Source: Roseburia hominis (lineage in GTDB: Bacteria > Bacillota > Clostridia > Lachnospirales > Lachnospiraceae). Taken from it: DNA of 47,186 nt. Shown piece by piece: positions 7,475 through 17,343 of this stretch; within the stretch, counting starts at the first letter, position 1, and each line of letters opens with the position of its first letter. Below the pieces are notes generated by a model. That model was given only the letters and a program-made list of their open reading frames with translations. It searched no databases and was not told the origin of the DNA. Both the position numbers and the translations under genes were made by a program. The stretch is from contig NZ_JADYUI010000021.1 in the NCBI RefSeq assembly GCF_021531695.1, positions 1 to 47,186 of the forward strand. The letters run 5' to 3'.

Positions 7475-10400
7475 ATGAGTAACGTAAGACGAGTATATGC
7501 AGAGAAAAAGAACGAGTTTGCAGTACAGGCAAAAGAGCTTGAAGCGGAAATCAAAAGCTATCTTGGAATTAAAAGTGTTACAAAAGTACGTGTTTTAATT
7601 CGTTATGATATTGAAAATATTTCAGAAGAAACTTATAAAAAGGCTTTGGGTACTGTTTTCTCAGAACCACCGGTAGATAATTTATATGAAGAGAAATTTG
7701 ATTTAGAAGGTGGTATTACCTTTAGCGTGGAATTTTTGCCGGGACAGTTTGATCAGAGAGCAGATTCCGCAATACAGTGTGTAAAACTTTTGAATGAAGA
7801 AGAAGAACCGGTGATTCGTTCTGCTACGACTTACGTTATTTATGGTGCCATTAATGAAGAACAGTTTGCTGCTATTAAGAATCATTGCATCAATCCGGTA
7901 GATTCCAGAGAGACGGGAATGGAGAAGCCGAAAACTTTGGTAACAGAGTTTGAAGAACCGGAAGATGTAAAGATTTTTGACGGATTCATTGATATGGGAG
8001 AAAAGGACTTAAAGGAATTATATGATTCTTTAGGACTTGCCATGACATTTAAAGATTTTCTCCATATCCAGAATTACTTTAAGAACGATGAAAAAAGAAA
8101 TCCTTCCATGACAGAAATTCGCGTGTTGGATACTTACTGGTCTGATCACTGCCGTCATACGACATTTTCTACAGAATTAAAGGACGTAAAATTCGATGAA
8201 GGATATTATAAAGATCCAATTGAGGCAACCTATAAAGATTATCTGGAAACACATAACAATTTATATAAAGGAAGAGACGATAAATTTGTCTGCCTGATGG
8301 ATTTGGCGTTAATGGCAATGAAACGCCTGAAAAAAGAAGGAAAGTTACAGGATCAGGAAGAATCTGATGAAATCAATGCATGTTCTATCGTAGTTCCTGT
8401 TGAAGTAGATGGAAAGACGGAGGAGTGGTTAGTAAACTTTAAAAATGAAACACATAACCATCCGACTGAAATTGAACCATTTGGTGGGGCTGCAACCTGT
8501 CTTGGCGGTGCAATCAGAGATCCGTTGTCCGGACGTACTTATGTATATCAGGCAATGCGTATCACAGGTGCTGCAGACCCGACGATTTCCGTAAAAGATA
8601 CGATGGAAGGAAAATTGCCACAGAAGAAGATTGTTCGTTCTGCTGCACATGGTTATAGTTCTTATGGTAACCAGATCGGACTTGCAACCGGATATGTCAA
8701 GGAAGTTTATCATCCGAATTATGTGGCAAAACGTATGGAAATCGGTGCAGTTATGGGAGCAGCTCCAAGACGTGCGGTGCAGAGACTGAATTCTGATCCG
8801 GGAGATATCATTATTTTACTTGGTGGAGAGACAGGACGTGACGGTTGTGGCGGTGCAACCGGTTCTTCTAAGGCACATACCACTCAGTCTATTGATACCT
8901 GTGGTGCAGAGGTTCAAAAAGGAAATGCTCCGACAGAGCGTAAATTGCAAAGATTATTCCGCAGAGAAGAAGTAAGCCATATCATTAAGAAATGTAATGA
9001 CTTTGGTGCGGGCGGTGTTTCTGTTGCAATCGGTGAGCTTGCAGACGGGCTTCGCATTCAGCTTGACAAAGTTCCAAAGAAATATGCAGGTCTGGATGGA
9101 ACGGAAATTGCCATTTCCGAATCGCAGGAGCGTATGGCAGTTGTTGTTGCAAAAGAGGATGTAGATACTTTCTTAAAATATGCAAAGGAAGAGAACTTAG
9201 AGGCAACAGAGGTCGCAGTTGTAACAGAAGAACCAAGACTGGTACTGGTATGGAGAGGAAAAGAGATTGTAAATATTAAACGTGCATTCCTCGATACGAA
9301 CGGAGCACATCAGGAGACGAATGTAGAAGTTGAAATGCCGGTACCGGAGGAAAATTATTTTAAAGCATCAAGCGTAGATGATGTAAAACAAAAATGGTTG
9401 TCCGAACTTTCTGATTTGAATGGATGTTCCCAAAAAGGACTGGTTGAAATGTTCGATGGCTCCATCGGAGCCGGTAGTGTATACATGCCTTACGGTGGTA
9501 AATATCAGCTTACCGAGACACAGAGTATGGTAGCAAAACTTCCTGTTTTAAAAGGAAAATGTGATACAGTAACGATGATGTCTTATGGATTTGATCCGTA
9601 TTTATCTACCTGGAGTCCATACCATGGTGCAGTTTATGCGGTCCTAGAATCCATATCTAAGATTGTTACTGCAGGTGGAGATTACAAAAAGATTCGTTTT
9701 ACATTCCAGGAATATTTCCGTAGAATGAGTGAGGATCCAAAACGCTGGAGCCAGCCTTTTGCAGCATTGCTTGGTGCTTACAGCGCACAGATTGGATTTG
9801 GATTACCATCCATCGGCGGAAAGGATTCCATGTCAGGATCTTTTAATGAAATCGATGTTCCGCCAACTTTGGTATCTTTTGCCGTAGATGTTGCAAAAGA
9901 AAAGGATATTATCACACCGGAATTGAAAAATGCCGGAGATAAAATGTTCTTATTTAAGATAGAAAAAGATGCTTATGATCTGCCAAACTATGAACAGATT
10001 ATGAAGTTGTACGACATGGTGCATGCTTTGATTCAGAATGGAACCATTGTTTCAGCCTATGCACTGGATGGAAAAGGCATTGCGCTTGCATTAAGTAAAA
10101 TGGCATTTGGTAATAAACTTGGAGTTACGGTATCGGATGCTGTTGCAAAAGAAGAATTGTTTGCACCGGGATTTGGTAATATTGTGGCAGAAGTAAAAGA
10201 TGTTTCCAAATTACAGGCACTTGTAAAAGAAGCCGGTATGGAAAAATTTGTAATAGAAATTGCCGAAGTCAACGACAAACAGGCATTTGTATATGGCGAT
10301 ATGACAATTTCCATGGATGAGGCATTAGAAGCCTGGACGGGTACTTTAGAGAAAGTATTCCCGACAAGGGTAACCGAAGACAAAGAAGAAGTTAAGACCG

Positions 10401-11245
10401 GATTATTTAAAACTGATAAAGTATACATTTGTAAAAATAAAGTGGCAAGACCTACCGTATTTATTCCGGTATTCCCTGGTACGAACTGTGAGTATGACAG
10501 CGCAAAAGCATTTGAACGCGCGGGTGCAGATACAATTGTTAAGGTATTTAAGAATTTGAATGCCAATGATATCCGTGAATCTGTTGATGAGTTTGTAAAG
10601 GCAATAGAAAAATCTCAGATTATCATGTTCCCAGGTGGATTTTCCGCAGGTGATGAACCGGAAGGAAGTGCGAAATTCTTTGCAAATGCATTCCGCAATG
10701 CAAAAATGACAGAAGCAGTGAATAAGCTTTTGAATGAAAGAGATGGACTTGCACTCGGTATCTGTAACGGATTCCAGGCACTTATTAAATTAGGTCTTGT
10801 TCCGTATGGCGAAATCAGACAACAGACAGCGGATTCACCGACACTTACTTATAATACAATTGGTCGTCATATTTCAAAAATGGTTTATACCAAAGTGGTA
10901 TCCAATAAATCTCCGTGGTTACAGAAAGCAGAGCTTGGAAATGTATATTGCAATCCGGCTTCTCATGGAGAGGGACGATTTGTTGCACCGAAAGAATGGC
11001 TGGATAAATTATTTGAAAATGGTCAGGTTGCAACACAGTATGTCAATGAAGCAGGTAATCCGACCATGGATGAAGAGTGGAATGTCAATGGTTCTTATCT
11101 GTCAATTGAAGGTATTACCAGTCCGGATGGACGTGTACTTGGTAAGATGGCACATTCCGAGCGTCGTGGCGATTCTGTAGCAATCAATATTTATGGTGAA
11201 CAGGATATGAAGATTTTTGAGTCCGGAGTGGCATATTTTAAATAG
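7475..11245 (+). CDS. purL: Phosphoribosylformylglycinamidine synthase, single-chain
   Basis: 1256 residues, the large single-chain PurL type. It converts FGAR to FGAM with ATP and glutamine in purine synthesis. Visible landmarks: an N-terminal PurS-like region, the ATP-binding signature around NETHNHPTEIEPFGGAAT, GGETGRDGCGGATGSS, a second AIR synthase-like half, and a C-terminal glutamine amidotransferase domain with nucleophile Cys1097 (LGICNGFQ) and the His1227/Glu1229 pair (AHSERR). GGAGGG precedes ATG 7475 by 7 bases; codons upstream of it in frame are not used. No other pur genes are adjacent. It is divergent from the LysR gene. A short hairpin follows the stop. Confidence 0.96.
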   Translation: MSNVRRVYAEKKNEFAVQAKELEAEIKSYLGIKSVTKVRVLIRYDIENISEETYKKALGTVFSEPPVDNLYEEKFDLEGGITFSVEFLPGQFDQRADSAIQCVKLLNEEEEPVIRSATTYVIYGAINEEQFAAIKNHCINPVDSRETGMEKPKTLVTEFEEPEDVKIFDGFIDMGEKDLKELYDSLGLAMTFKDFLHIQNYFKNDEKRNPSMTEIRVLDTYWSDHCRHTTFSTELKDVKFDEGYYKDPIEATYKDYLETHNNLYKGRDDKFVCLMDLALMAMKRLKKEGKLQDQEESDEINACSIVVPVEVDGKTEEWLVNFKNETHNHPTEIEPFGGAATCLGGAIRDPLSGRTYVYQAMRITGAADPTISVKDTMEGKLPQKKIVRSAAHGYSSYGNQIGLATGYVKEVYHPNYVAKRMEIGAVMGAAPRRAVQRLNSDPGDIIILLGGETGRDGCGGATGSSKAHTTQSIDTCGAEVQKGNAPTERKLQRLFRREEVSHIIKKCNDFGAGGVSVAIGELADGLRIQLDKVPKKYAGLDGTEIAISESQERMAVVVAKEDVDTFLKYAKEENLEATEVAVVTEEPRLVLVWRGKEIVNIKRAFLDTNGAHQETNVEVEMPVPEENYFKASSVDDVKQKWLSELSDLNGCSQKGLVEMFDGSIGAGSVYMPYGGKYQLTETQSMVAKLPVLKGKCDTVTMMSYGFDPYLSTWSPYHGAVYAVLESISKIVTAGGDYKKIRFTFQEYFRRMSEDPKRWSQPFAALLGAYSAQIGFGLPSIGGKDSMSGSFNEIDVPPTLVSFAVDVAKEKDIITPELKNAGDKMFLFKIEKDAYDLPNYEQIMKLYDMVHALIQNGTIVSAYALDGKGIALALSKMAFGNKLGVTVSDAVAKEELFAPGFGNIVAEVKDVSKLQALVKEAGMEKFVIEIAEVNDKQAFVYGDMTISMDEALEAWTGTLEKVFPTRVTEDKEEVKTGLFKTDKVYICKNKVARPTVFIPVFPGTNCEYDSAKAFERAGADTIVKVFKNLNANDIRESVDEFVKAIEKSQIIMFPGGFSAGDEPEGSAKFFANAFRNAKMTEAVNKLLNERDGLALGICNGFQALIKLGLVPYGEIRQQTADSPTLTYNTIGRHISKMVYTKVVSNKSPWLQKAELGNVYCNPASHGEGRFVAPKEWLDKLFENGQVATQYVNEAGNPTMDEEWNVNGSYLSIEGITSPDGRVLGKMAHSERRGDSVAINIYGEQDMKIFESGVAYFK

Positions 11246-11261
11246 ATTCATTTAAATATTT

Positions 11262-11280
11262 AGAAAAGCATTGCTTTTCT
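11262..11280 (+). terminator. Hairpin after purL
   Basis: AGAAAAGC/GCTTTTCT, perfect 8-bp stem with ATT loop, 16 bases after the purL stop. No T tail, so termination may be partial. Confidence 0.45.
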
Positions 11281-11341
11281 GCCTGAATTTCGATAATCTG
11301 ATAATAATAGAAAAGATTGTGTAAGGGGCAGGAAAATATTT

Positions 11342-11791
11342 ATGAAAAAGAGAACCATACGTGCATTGGAGATTTTAGGAATTCTTGTTGCGTTTTCTTT
11401 AATTGTTGCAGCAAGCGTTGCGGAAAAGAAAAATGCGGTTGTAAATAATTATAAAGGTGTCAGTATGTCTGCGGAAGCCGGAAGTATTTCCGCAGAAGGG
11501 CTGACACTCAATATTACCAATGACACCAAAGAGAGTTTCGTGCTTAAAGACGAATACATTATTGAAAAGAAAACACAGGGGCAGTGGTATAAGCTGCCAA
11601 GCCAGACGATTGCAGGTGACTGGGAAGAAGAGGATGTAGTAATCGAACCGGAGACAACGATGGATGAGGTATGCACAGTGACGTGGCTGGAAAGTTACGG
11701 CAGACTTCCTTCCGGGGAGTATCGTCTGTTGAAAAAATTTGAGACAAAAGATAACGAAGAGCATGTGCTCGCAGTGACGTTTTCATTATAA
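11342..11791 (+). CDS. Membrane-anchored Ig-like domain protein
   Basis: 149 residues. Residues 1-27 are a signal-anchor (basic KKRTIR, then a hydrophobic run ILGILVAFSLIVAAS) without a clear cleavage or lipobox cysteine. The remainder is a beta-rich domain (LTLNITNDTKESFVL, EYIIEKKTQGQWYKL, PSGEYRLLKKF) like the bacterial Ig-like domain found as small secreted proteins in Clostridia. It would face the outside of the membrane; its partner is unknown. AAGGGG lies 12-17 bases upstream of ATG 11342, with GCAGGAA closer. It is followed by a strong terminator and may be read through from purL. Confidence 0.6.
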   Translation: MKKRTIRALEILGILVAFSLIVAASVAEKKNAVVNNYKGVSMSAEAGSISAEGLTLNITNDTKESFVLKDEYIIEKKTQGQWYKLPSQTIAGDWEEEDVVIEPETTMDEVCTVTWLESYGRLPSGEYRLLKKFETKDNEEHVLAVTFSL

Positions 11792-11829
11792 AAACTTTCG
11801 TGGGGATGAAAATCCTTGCGGAAGTTTTT
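11791..11829 (+). terminator. Strong terminator after the Ig-like gene
   Basis: AAAACTTTCGTGGGGAT pairs with ATCCTTGCGGAAGTTTT around a GAAA loop, beginning at the last base of the stop codon and ending in TTTTT. Confidence 0.8.
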
Positions 11830-11830
11830 G

Positions 11831-11911
11831 TTGTATAGGAAATTTTTTTGAATTTCCTATACAACAAAAAATACTTCGTGCGACAATCGCAGTTCGCAGA
11901 GAAGAAAATAG
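11831..11911. repeat. Dispersed hairpin repeat, copy 3
   Basis: TTGTATAGGAAATT (11831-11844) pairs with AATTTCCTATACAA (11851-11864); the tail has ATACTTCGTGCGACAAT and GCAGTTCGCAGAGAAGAAAATAG, nearly the same as copy 1 at 3037. Confidence 0.8.
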
Positions 11912-11956
11912 CCTTCTTATAGTCTTATCCTATAACCAGTAATGGGAAAATTCGGC

Positions 11957-11985
11957 TTGTCAGAGAAACGCAGATTTTATATAAT
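11957..11985 (+). promoter_or_regulatory. Promoter of the methionine/one-carbon operon
   Basis: TTGTCA (11957-11962), 17-base spacer, TATAAT (11980-11985). The leader to ATG 12026 is only about 35 bases, too short for an S-box, T-box or cobalamin riboswitch. Confidence 0.75.
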
Positions 11986-12025
11986 AAAAAGAGCAAATTT
12001 GGAAATAGGAAAATGAGGAAAAGTC

Positions 12026-13810
12026 ATGAAAATTACGGAATATTTAATGGATCACAGGTTAATTACCGATGGTGCATTTGGAACTTATTATCAGAAAAAA
12101 TTTGGAGACGAATATTATGTAGTGGAGAAAGCCAATACGGAGGCACCGGACAGGGTAAAGGAAATCCATTTAGAATACATTGCGGCGGGAGCCGGTTTGA
12201 TACGAACAAACACATTTGCAAGTAATACCATGTTTTTTGACAGCCTGCAAGAAGTAGTAAACAATGTTGAGGCTGGTTATGCAATTGCAAAAAAAGCGGT
12301 AGAAGAGAGCAAAAAAGAAGTTTTTATTGCAGCGGATTTAGGACCGATTTATGATTCAGATAATGAAGAATATGAATCGGTACTGGCAGAATATAAAACA
12401 ATCTGTGATACCTTTTTTGCCTGCGGAGCAAGGATTTTTTTATTTGAAACACTTTCCGATTTGAATTATGTGGCACCACTTGCAGAGTATATCAAAGAAA
12501 AGGGCGAAACATTCGTGATTGCACAGTTTTCTTTTGATAAAAGTGGATATACGAAGTCAGGAATCAGTGTACGGCGTATGATTGAGCGTGTGGCACAGGA
12601 AAAGGCATTGGATGCTTTTGGATTTAACTGCGGTGTGGAACCGGCACATTTGTATCATATATTAAAAGAGGTAACATTTCCGGAAGGAAAGTTTGTGACG
12701 GCATTGCCGAATGCAGGGTATCCTGTATTTTTGCGTGGAAAAACGATTTATTCCAATAATGAAGCATACTTTGTAAAGATGCAGGAAAAAATAGCGGATC
12801 TTGGAATTGATATTTTAGGTGGCTGTTGCGGAACAGAGCCGTCTTATATCAGGAATCTGACAAAAGCGTTGAAAGACACGAAAAAAGCAGAAAAGAAGAC
12901 TGGAAAGATTACATTAAGTGAGGCCGGGCACAATAATCATGCCCTGGAAGAAAAGTTTCAGAAAAACGAAAAAGTATACATAGTAGAATTAGACCCGCCT
13001 TTTCAGACGGATGTCAGCAAAGTAATGCAGGGAGCAAAGCTGTTAAAAGAAAATCAGGTAGATTTGATTACGCTTGCGGATTCCCCAATGGCAAGAGCAA
13101 GAATGGATGCGGGGATTTTAGCAGCCAAAATACAAAACGAAGTAAAGATTCCGGTTATGCCACATATGTGCTGCCGCGATAAAAACGTATTGGCACTTCG
13201 TTCTGCAATTCTTGGGGATTATATGAGCGGAATCAGACAGTTTTTATTTATTACCGGAGATCCGGTGGCAAGAGAGTATCGTGGTAAGATTTCATCCGTA
13301 TTTGATTTTAATTCGATTAAGCTTATGAATTATGTCAAAGAGATGAATGCGGATGTTTTTGCGGATGAGCCGGTATGCTACAGTGGGGCATTGAATTATC
13401 ATGGTGCAAATGTGGATGCAATTATAAACCGTATGAAGTTGAAAATTGCGGAAGGTTGTACTTTCTTTTTGACACAGCCGATTTACACGGATGAAGACAT
13501 AGAACGGATTCGCTATATTAAAGAGCATGTCAATACACGTTTGATTTGTGGAATTATGCCATTAGTAAGCTATAAAAATGCAATGTTTGTATGTAATGAG
13601 ATGCCGGGAATCCATATCACCCAGGATATTGTAGACAAGTATTCCCCGGATATGACAAGGGAAGAAGCAGAAGCGGTAGCAACTAAGATTTCGGTGGAAA
13701 TTGCAGCAAAGCTTTATGATATTGCAGATGGATTTTATATGATGACACCATTTAATCGTGCCGGACTTATCAGTAATATTATTACGGAAATCAGAAAATT
13801 AGGAGATTGA
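12026..13810 (+). CDS. Homocysteine S-methyltransferase / methylenetetrahydrofolate reductase fusion
   Basis: 594 residues with two domains. Residues 1-290 are a homocysteine methyltransferase barrel (DGAFGTYYQ, and the zinc cysteines in FNCGVEP and GGCCGTEP). Residues about 310-594 are a methylenetetrahydrofolate reductase barrel (VELDPPF, FLFITGDP, FLTQPIY). The protein resembles Bacillus YitJ-type bifunctional enzymes that produce 5-methyl-THF and can transfer methyl groups to homocysteine. GAGGAAAA precedes ATG 12026. It is 4 bases upstream of metH, so the reductase product feeds straight into the next enzyme. Function is sure; the methyl donor used by the first domain is not known. Confidence 0.92.
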   Translation: MKITEYLMDHRLITDGAFGTYYQKKFGDEYYVVEKANTEAPDRVKEIHLEYIAAGAGLIRTNTFASNTMFFDSLQEVVNNVEAGYAIAKKAVEESKKEVFIAADLGPIYDSDNEEYESVLAEYKTICDTFFACGARIFLFETLSDLNYVAPLAEYIKEKGETFVIAQFSFDKSGYTKSGISVRRMIERVAQEKALDAFGFNCGVEPAHLYHILKEVTFPEGKFVTALPNAGYPVFLRGKTIYSNNEAYFVKMQEKIADLGIDILGGCCGTEPSYIRNLTKALKDTKKAEKKTGKITLSEAGHNNHALEEKFQKNEKVYIVELDPPFQTDVSKVMQGAKLLKENQVDLITLADSPMARARMDAGILAAKIQNEVKIPVMPHMCCRDKNVLALRSAILGDYMSGIRQFLFITGDPVAREYRGKISSVFDFNSIKLMNYVKEMNADVFADEPVCYSGALNYHGANVDAIINRMKLKIAEGCTFFLTQPIYTDEDIERIRYIKEHVNTRLICGIMPLVSYKNAMFVCNEMPGIHITQDIVDKYSPDMTREEAEAVATKISVEIAAKLYDIADGFYMMTPFNRAGLISNIITEIRKLGD

Positions 13811-13814
13811 TCAT

Positions 13815-16232
13815 ATGACAAAGGAAGCATTTCGGGAACTGATAGAAAAAAGAGTAGTGATTTTGGATGGAGCGACGGGAACGAATCTGCAAAAAGCAGG
13901 AATGCCGGTCGGTGTTTGCCCGGAACAGTGGATTTTAGAGCATGAAGCCGTTATGGAACAGTTACAGCGTGATTATGTTGCAGCCGGGACGGATATATTA
14001 TATGCACCGACGTTTACGGCGAACCGTGTGAAGTTAGAAGAATATGGTCTGGAAGATGAACTTGTTACAATGAATACTAAGCTTGTCGCATTGTCAAAAC
14101 GGGCAGCAGACGGGAAAGCACTGGTTGCAGGTGATCTTACAATGACCGGAAAACAGTTATTTCCGATGGGCGACATGGACTTTGAGGAATTAGTAGAGAT
14201 TTATAAGGAACAGGCAAAGGTCATCTATGAAGCTGGAGCAGATTTATTTGTGGTAGAGACTATGATGAGTTTGCAGGAGACAAGAGCAGCCGTGCTTGCC
14301 ATTAAGGAGACCTGTGATCTGCCAATTATGGCAAGTCTTACCTTTAATGAAGATGGAAGAACCTTGTATGGAACCGATCCAAAGACAGCGGTTGTGGTGC
14401 TGCAAAGTTTAGGCGTGGATGCAGTCGGACTCAACTGTTCGACCGGACCGGAAGAAATGTTGGTGCCTGTAAAAGAAATGGTAGAATATGCAAATATTCC
14501 GGTGTTAGCAAAGCCGAATGCTGGATTGCCGGAATTAGTAGATGAAGTGACGGTCTATCATACAACACCGGAAGAATTTGCAGCAGTGGGCAAAAAGCTG
14601 GTGGAAGAAGGAGCATCCCTTATTGGTGGCTGCTGTGGAACGACACCGGAGCATATTAAGGCGTTAAAAGAGGCAGTAAAGGATGTTCCGGTAAAGCAAA
14701 TTAAGAATGAAAAGAAACGTATACTGGCTTCGGAACGAAAAACGGTAGAAATCGATTTAGATGGTCAGTTCCTCGTGGTTGGAGAGCGTATTAACCCGAC
14801 CGGAAAGAAAAAGCTTCAGGCAGAGTTAAAAGAGGGAAGCCTTGATTTAGTACGTTCCATGGCAAGAGAACAGGAAGAAAACGGAGCGGCTGTTTTGGAT
14901 GTTAACATGGGAATGAATGGCATTGACGAAAAGCAGATGATGCTTGATGTTATTTATGAAGTAAGTGCGACAGTAGACTGTCCGTTGTGCATTGATTCCA
15001 GTCATGTCGATATCATTGAGGCGGCACTTCGCATTTATCCGGGACGTGCTCTCATTAATTCTATTTCTTTGGAAAAAGAAAAGTTTGAAAAATTGCTTCC
15101 GATAGCACAAAAATATGGTGCCATGTTTATCTTACTTCCGTTATCGGATGAAGGTTTACCAAAATCGATGGAAGAAAAGAGAAACATTATCCATACGATT
15201 ACGGAGCGTGCATATTCTTTAGGATTTACAAAAGAAGATATTATTGTGGACGGTCTGGTTGCGACGGTTGGAGCAAATCCAAACGCGGCGTTAGAGTGCT
15301 TTGATACGATTTCGTATTGTAAAAATGAGCTAAAACTTGCGACCATCTGTGGACTTTCCAATATTTCCTTTGGATTACCGGACAGACAGTTTGTGAATAC
15401 GGCATTTCTTACGATGGCAATCTCAAAAGGACTTACGATGGCAATTGCGAATCCATCACAGGATTTACTCATGAATGCTGCATTTGCGACAGATATGCTG
15501 CTAAATAAAGAAGAAGGCGACATTCGTTATATCACAAGAATGAATCTTCGGGACGAAAAAATTACCAAAGAAGATGCCAGTGGGGCTCGAGAAGAAAAAG
15601 CACCAAAAGCTCCGGTGTATGAGGCGGTATTGCAGGGAAATAAAGGTGGTATTTTAAAAGAAGTTCAAAAGGCACTCAAGGAAGGAAAAGTGCCGGATGA
15701 CATTATCAGTGAAGACTTAATTCCTGCCATCAATGAGGTTGGTGTGTTGTTTGACAAGCAGATTTACTTCCTGCCTCAGCTAATTGCAAGCGCCAATACC
15801 ATGAAGCTTGCGATTGAATATTTAGAGCCAATGCTTGTAAAAGCGGAGGATGCCGAGGAAATGGCAACGATTGTTATGGCAACAGTAGAGGGGGATATTC
15901 ATGATATCGGGAAAAATCTTGTGGTGTTAATGTTAAAGAATTATGGTTATCGCGTTATCGATTTGGGAAAAGATGTGGCGGCATCCATTATTGTAGATAC
16001 AGCACTGAAAGAGAATGCAAAGGTAATTGGACTTTCTGCACTTATGACAACAACAATGATGCGCATGAAAGATGTGGTGGAGCTGGCAAAGGAAAAGAAT
16101 TATACCGGAAAAATCATTATCGGCGGAGCGGCGATTACACCAAGCTTTGCAGATGAAATCGGTGCAGATGGATATTCCAAGGATGCAGCAGATTGCGTGA
16201 AATTAGTGGAGCGTTTGTTAGAAGAAAATTAG
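13815..16232 (+). CDS. metH: Cobalamin-dependent methionine synthase, no activation domain
   Basis: 805 residues. Domains in order: homocysteine-binding barrel with zinc ligands Cys208, Cys273 and Cys274 (GGCCGTTPEH); pterin-binding barrel (RINPTGKKK, DVNMGMNGID); helical cap; and B12 domain with the DxHxxG motif GDIHDIGKN, His696 being the lower axial ligand. It moves the methyl group of 5-methyl-THF to homocysteine. The enteric enzyme is about 1227 residues and ends in an AdoMet-dependent reactivation domain, which is absent here; many Clostridia share this short form. It sits 4 bases after the MTHFR fusion and 27 bases before the P1 peptidase, in one operon. Confidence 0.95.
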   Translation: MTKEAFRELIEKRVVILDGATGTNLQKAGMPVGVCPEQWILEHEAVMEQLQRDYVAAGTDILYAPTFTANRVKLEEYGLEDELVTMNTKLVALSKRAADGKALVAGDLTMTGKQLFPMGDMDFEELVEIYKEQAKVIYEAGADLFVVETMMSLQETRAAVLAIKETCDLPIMASLTFNEDGRTLYGTDPKTAVVVLQSLGVDAVGLNCSTGPEEMLVPVKEMVEYANIPVLAKPNAGLPELVDEVTVYHTTPEEFAAVGKKLVEEGASLIGGCCGTTPEHIKALKEAVKDVPVKQIKNEKKRILASERKTVEIDLDGQFLVVGERINPTGKKKLQAELKEGSLDLVRSMAREQEENGAAVLDVNMGMNGIDEKQMMLDVIYEVSATVDCPLCIDSSHVDIIEAALRIYPGRALINSISLEKEKFEKLLPIAQKYGAMFILLPLSDEGLPKSMEEKRNIIHTITERAYSLGFTKEDIIVDGLVATVGANPNAALECFDTISYCKNELKLATICGLSNISFGLPDRQFVNTAFLTMAISKGLTMAIANPSQDLLMNAAFATDMLLNKEEGDIRYITRMNLRDEKITKEDASGAREEKAPKAPVYEAVLQGNKGGILKEVQKALKEGKVPDDIISEDLIPAINEVGVLFDKQIYFLPQLIASANTMKLAIEYLEPMLVKAEDAEEMATIVMATVEGDIHDIGKNLVVLMLKNYGYRVIDLGKDVAASIIVDTALKENAKVIGLSALMTTTMMRMKDVVELAKEKNYTGKIIIGGAAITPSFADEIGADGYSKDAADCVKLVERLLEEN

Positions 16233-16259
16233 AATAGGAATTAAAAAACGGAGTGAAAA

Positions 16260-17243
16260 ATGAGACAGGAACAAATTGATAAGGATATTTCGATTACGGA
16301 AATAGATGGCTTAAGAATTGGACAGGCAAAAAATGAGGAGGGACAAACCGGAGTTACCGTACTTTTGTTCGATAAGCCTGCGATTGGTGGTGTTGATATA
16401 AGCGGAGGTGGTCCGGCATCCAGGGAAACACCGTTATTATCACCGCTTACGGCAAGTAACCCAATTGATGCCATTGTTTTATCCGGTGGTTCTGCTTACG
16501 GACTGGATGCCAGTACCGGCGTGATGCAGTATCTCGAAGAACATGGCAGAGGGTATGAAACCGGCTTTGCAAAAGTACCATTGGTTTGTCAGTCCTGTAT
16601 TTATGACCTGGGATATGGCTCCGCTAAGATCCGACCAAATGCAGCACTTGGTTATGCAGCGTGTGTTGATGCAGAAGATGAGAAAGAACCTTTGCAGGGA
16701 AATGAAGGAGCCGGAACGGGGGCTACGGTTGGTAAACTGTTTGGAATGGCGCAGGCAGAAAAATCAGGTATTGGAATGGCAGCAGTTCAGATTGGCGAAC
16801 TAAAGGTGGCAGCAGTGGTTGTGGTTAATGCACTTGGGGATATTTTTTGCGCATCCAATGGAGAAAAAATAGCAGGGCTTTTCAATAAAGAACGAAATGC
16901 TTATCTTGATACGTTTGCAGAATTTATAAAAATCACGAAACCGACGGATTTTTATAAAGAAAATACGACAATTGGAGCAGTGGTTACGAATGGCAAGTTT
17001 GCACAGGATGAGATGAATAAAATAGCATCCATGACAAGATGCGCTTATGCAAGAAATATTAACCCGGTGGGAACGATGGCAGACGGTGATACCATTTATG
17101 CAGTATCAATGGGAGATGTGAAAGCAGACATCAATATGGTCGGAACCACAGCGGCAAAGGTGATGTCGATGGCGATTGAAAATGCCATAAAATATGCAAC
17201 AATTCCAGAGGAAACATATTTAAAAAATGTGAATGCCGGGTAG
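16260..17243 (+). CDS. P1 family (S58) self-processing peptidase/amidase
   Basis: 327 residues, DmpA/NylC-like N-terminal-nucleophile hydrolase. The hallmark is ENTTIGAVVTNG at residues 234-245: autocleavage between Asn235 and Thr236 would expose Thr236 as nucleophile, as in NylC. Other family segments are GGPASRETPLL, LSGGSAYGLDA and GNEGAGTGATVGK. Members cleave N-terminal amino acids from short or beta peptides, or amides. There is no signal peptide. GGAG sits 8 bases upstream of ATG 16260. Its place at the end of the methionine operon is unexplained. It is followed by the tRNA promoter. Confidence 0.88.
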   Translation: MRQEQIDKDISITEIDGLRIGQAKNEEGQTGVTVLLFDKPAIGGVDISGGGPASRETPLLSPLTASNPIDAIVLSGGSAYGLDASTGVMQYLEEHGRGYETGFAKVPLVCQSCIYDLGYGSAKIRPNAALGYAACVDAEDEKEPLQGNEGAGTGATVGKLFGMAQAEKSGIGMAAVQIGELKVAAVVVVNALGDIFCASNGEKIAGLFNKERNAYLDTFAEFIKITKPTDFYKENTTIGAVVTNGKFAQDEMNKIASMTRCAYARNINPVGTMADGDTIYAVSMGDVKADINMVGTTAAKVMSMAIENAIKYATIPEETYLKNVNAG

Positions 17244-17281
17244 AGTTTTTAGCAGTTACAAAATATCAATAAAAATAAGTA

Positions 17282-17310
17282 TTGACTTTAATGCTTTTGG
17301 ATAGTATAAT
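17282..17310 (+). promoter_or_regulatory. Consensus promoter of the tRNA pair
   Basis: TTGACT (17282-17287), 17-base spacer, perfect TATAAT (17305-17310), 33 bases before the first tRNA. Confidence 0.85.
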
Positions 17311-17343
17311 AATCTAGTCAGTCAGCAATAGCTGATTACAAAT

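Noticed and set aside
11986-12025. Possible S-box, T-box or cobalamin riboswitch before the methionine operon
   Set aside because: The promoter leaves only about 35 bases of leader and no conserved riboswitch core is present.
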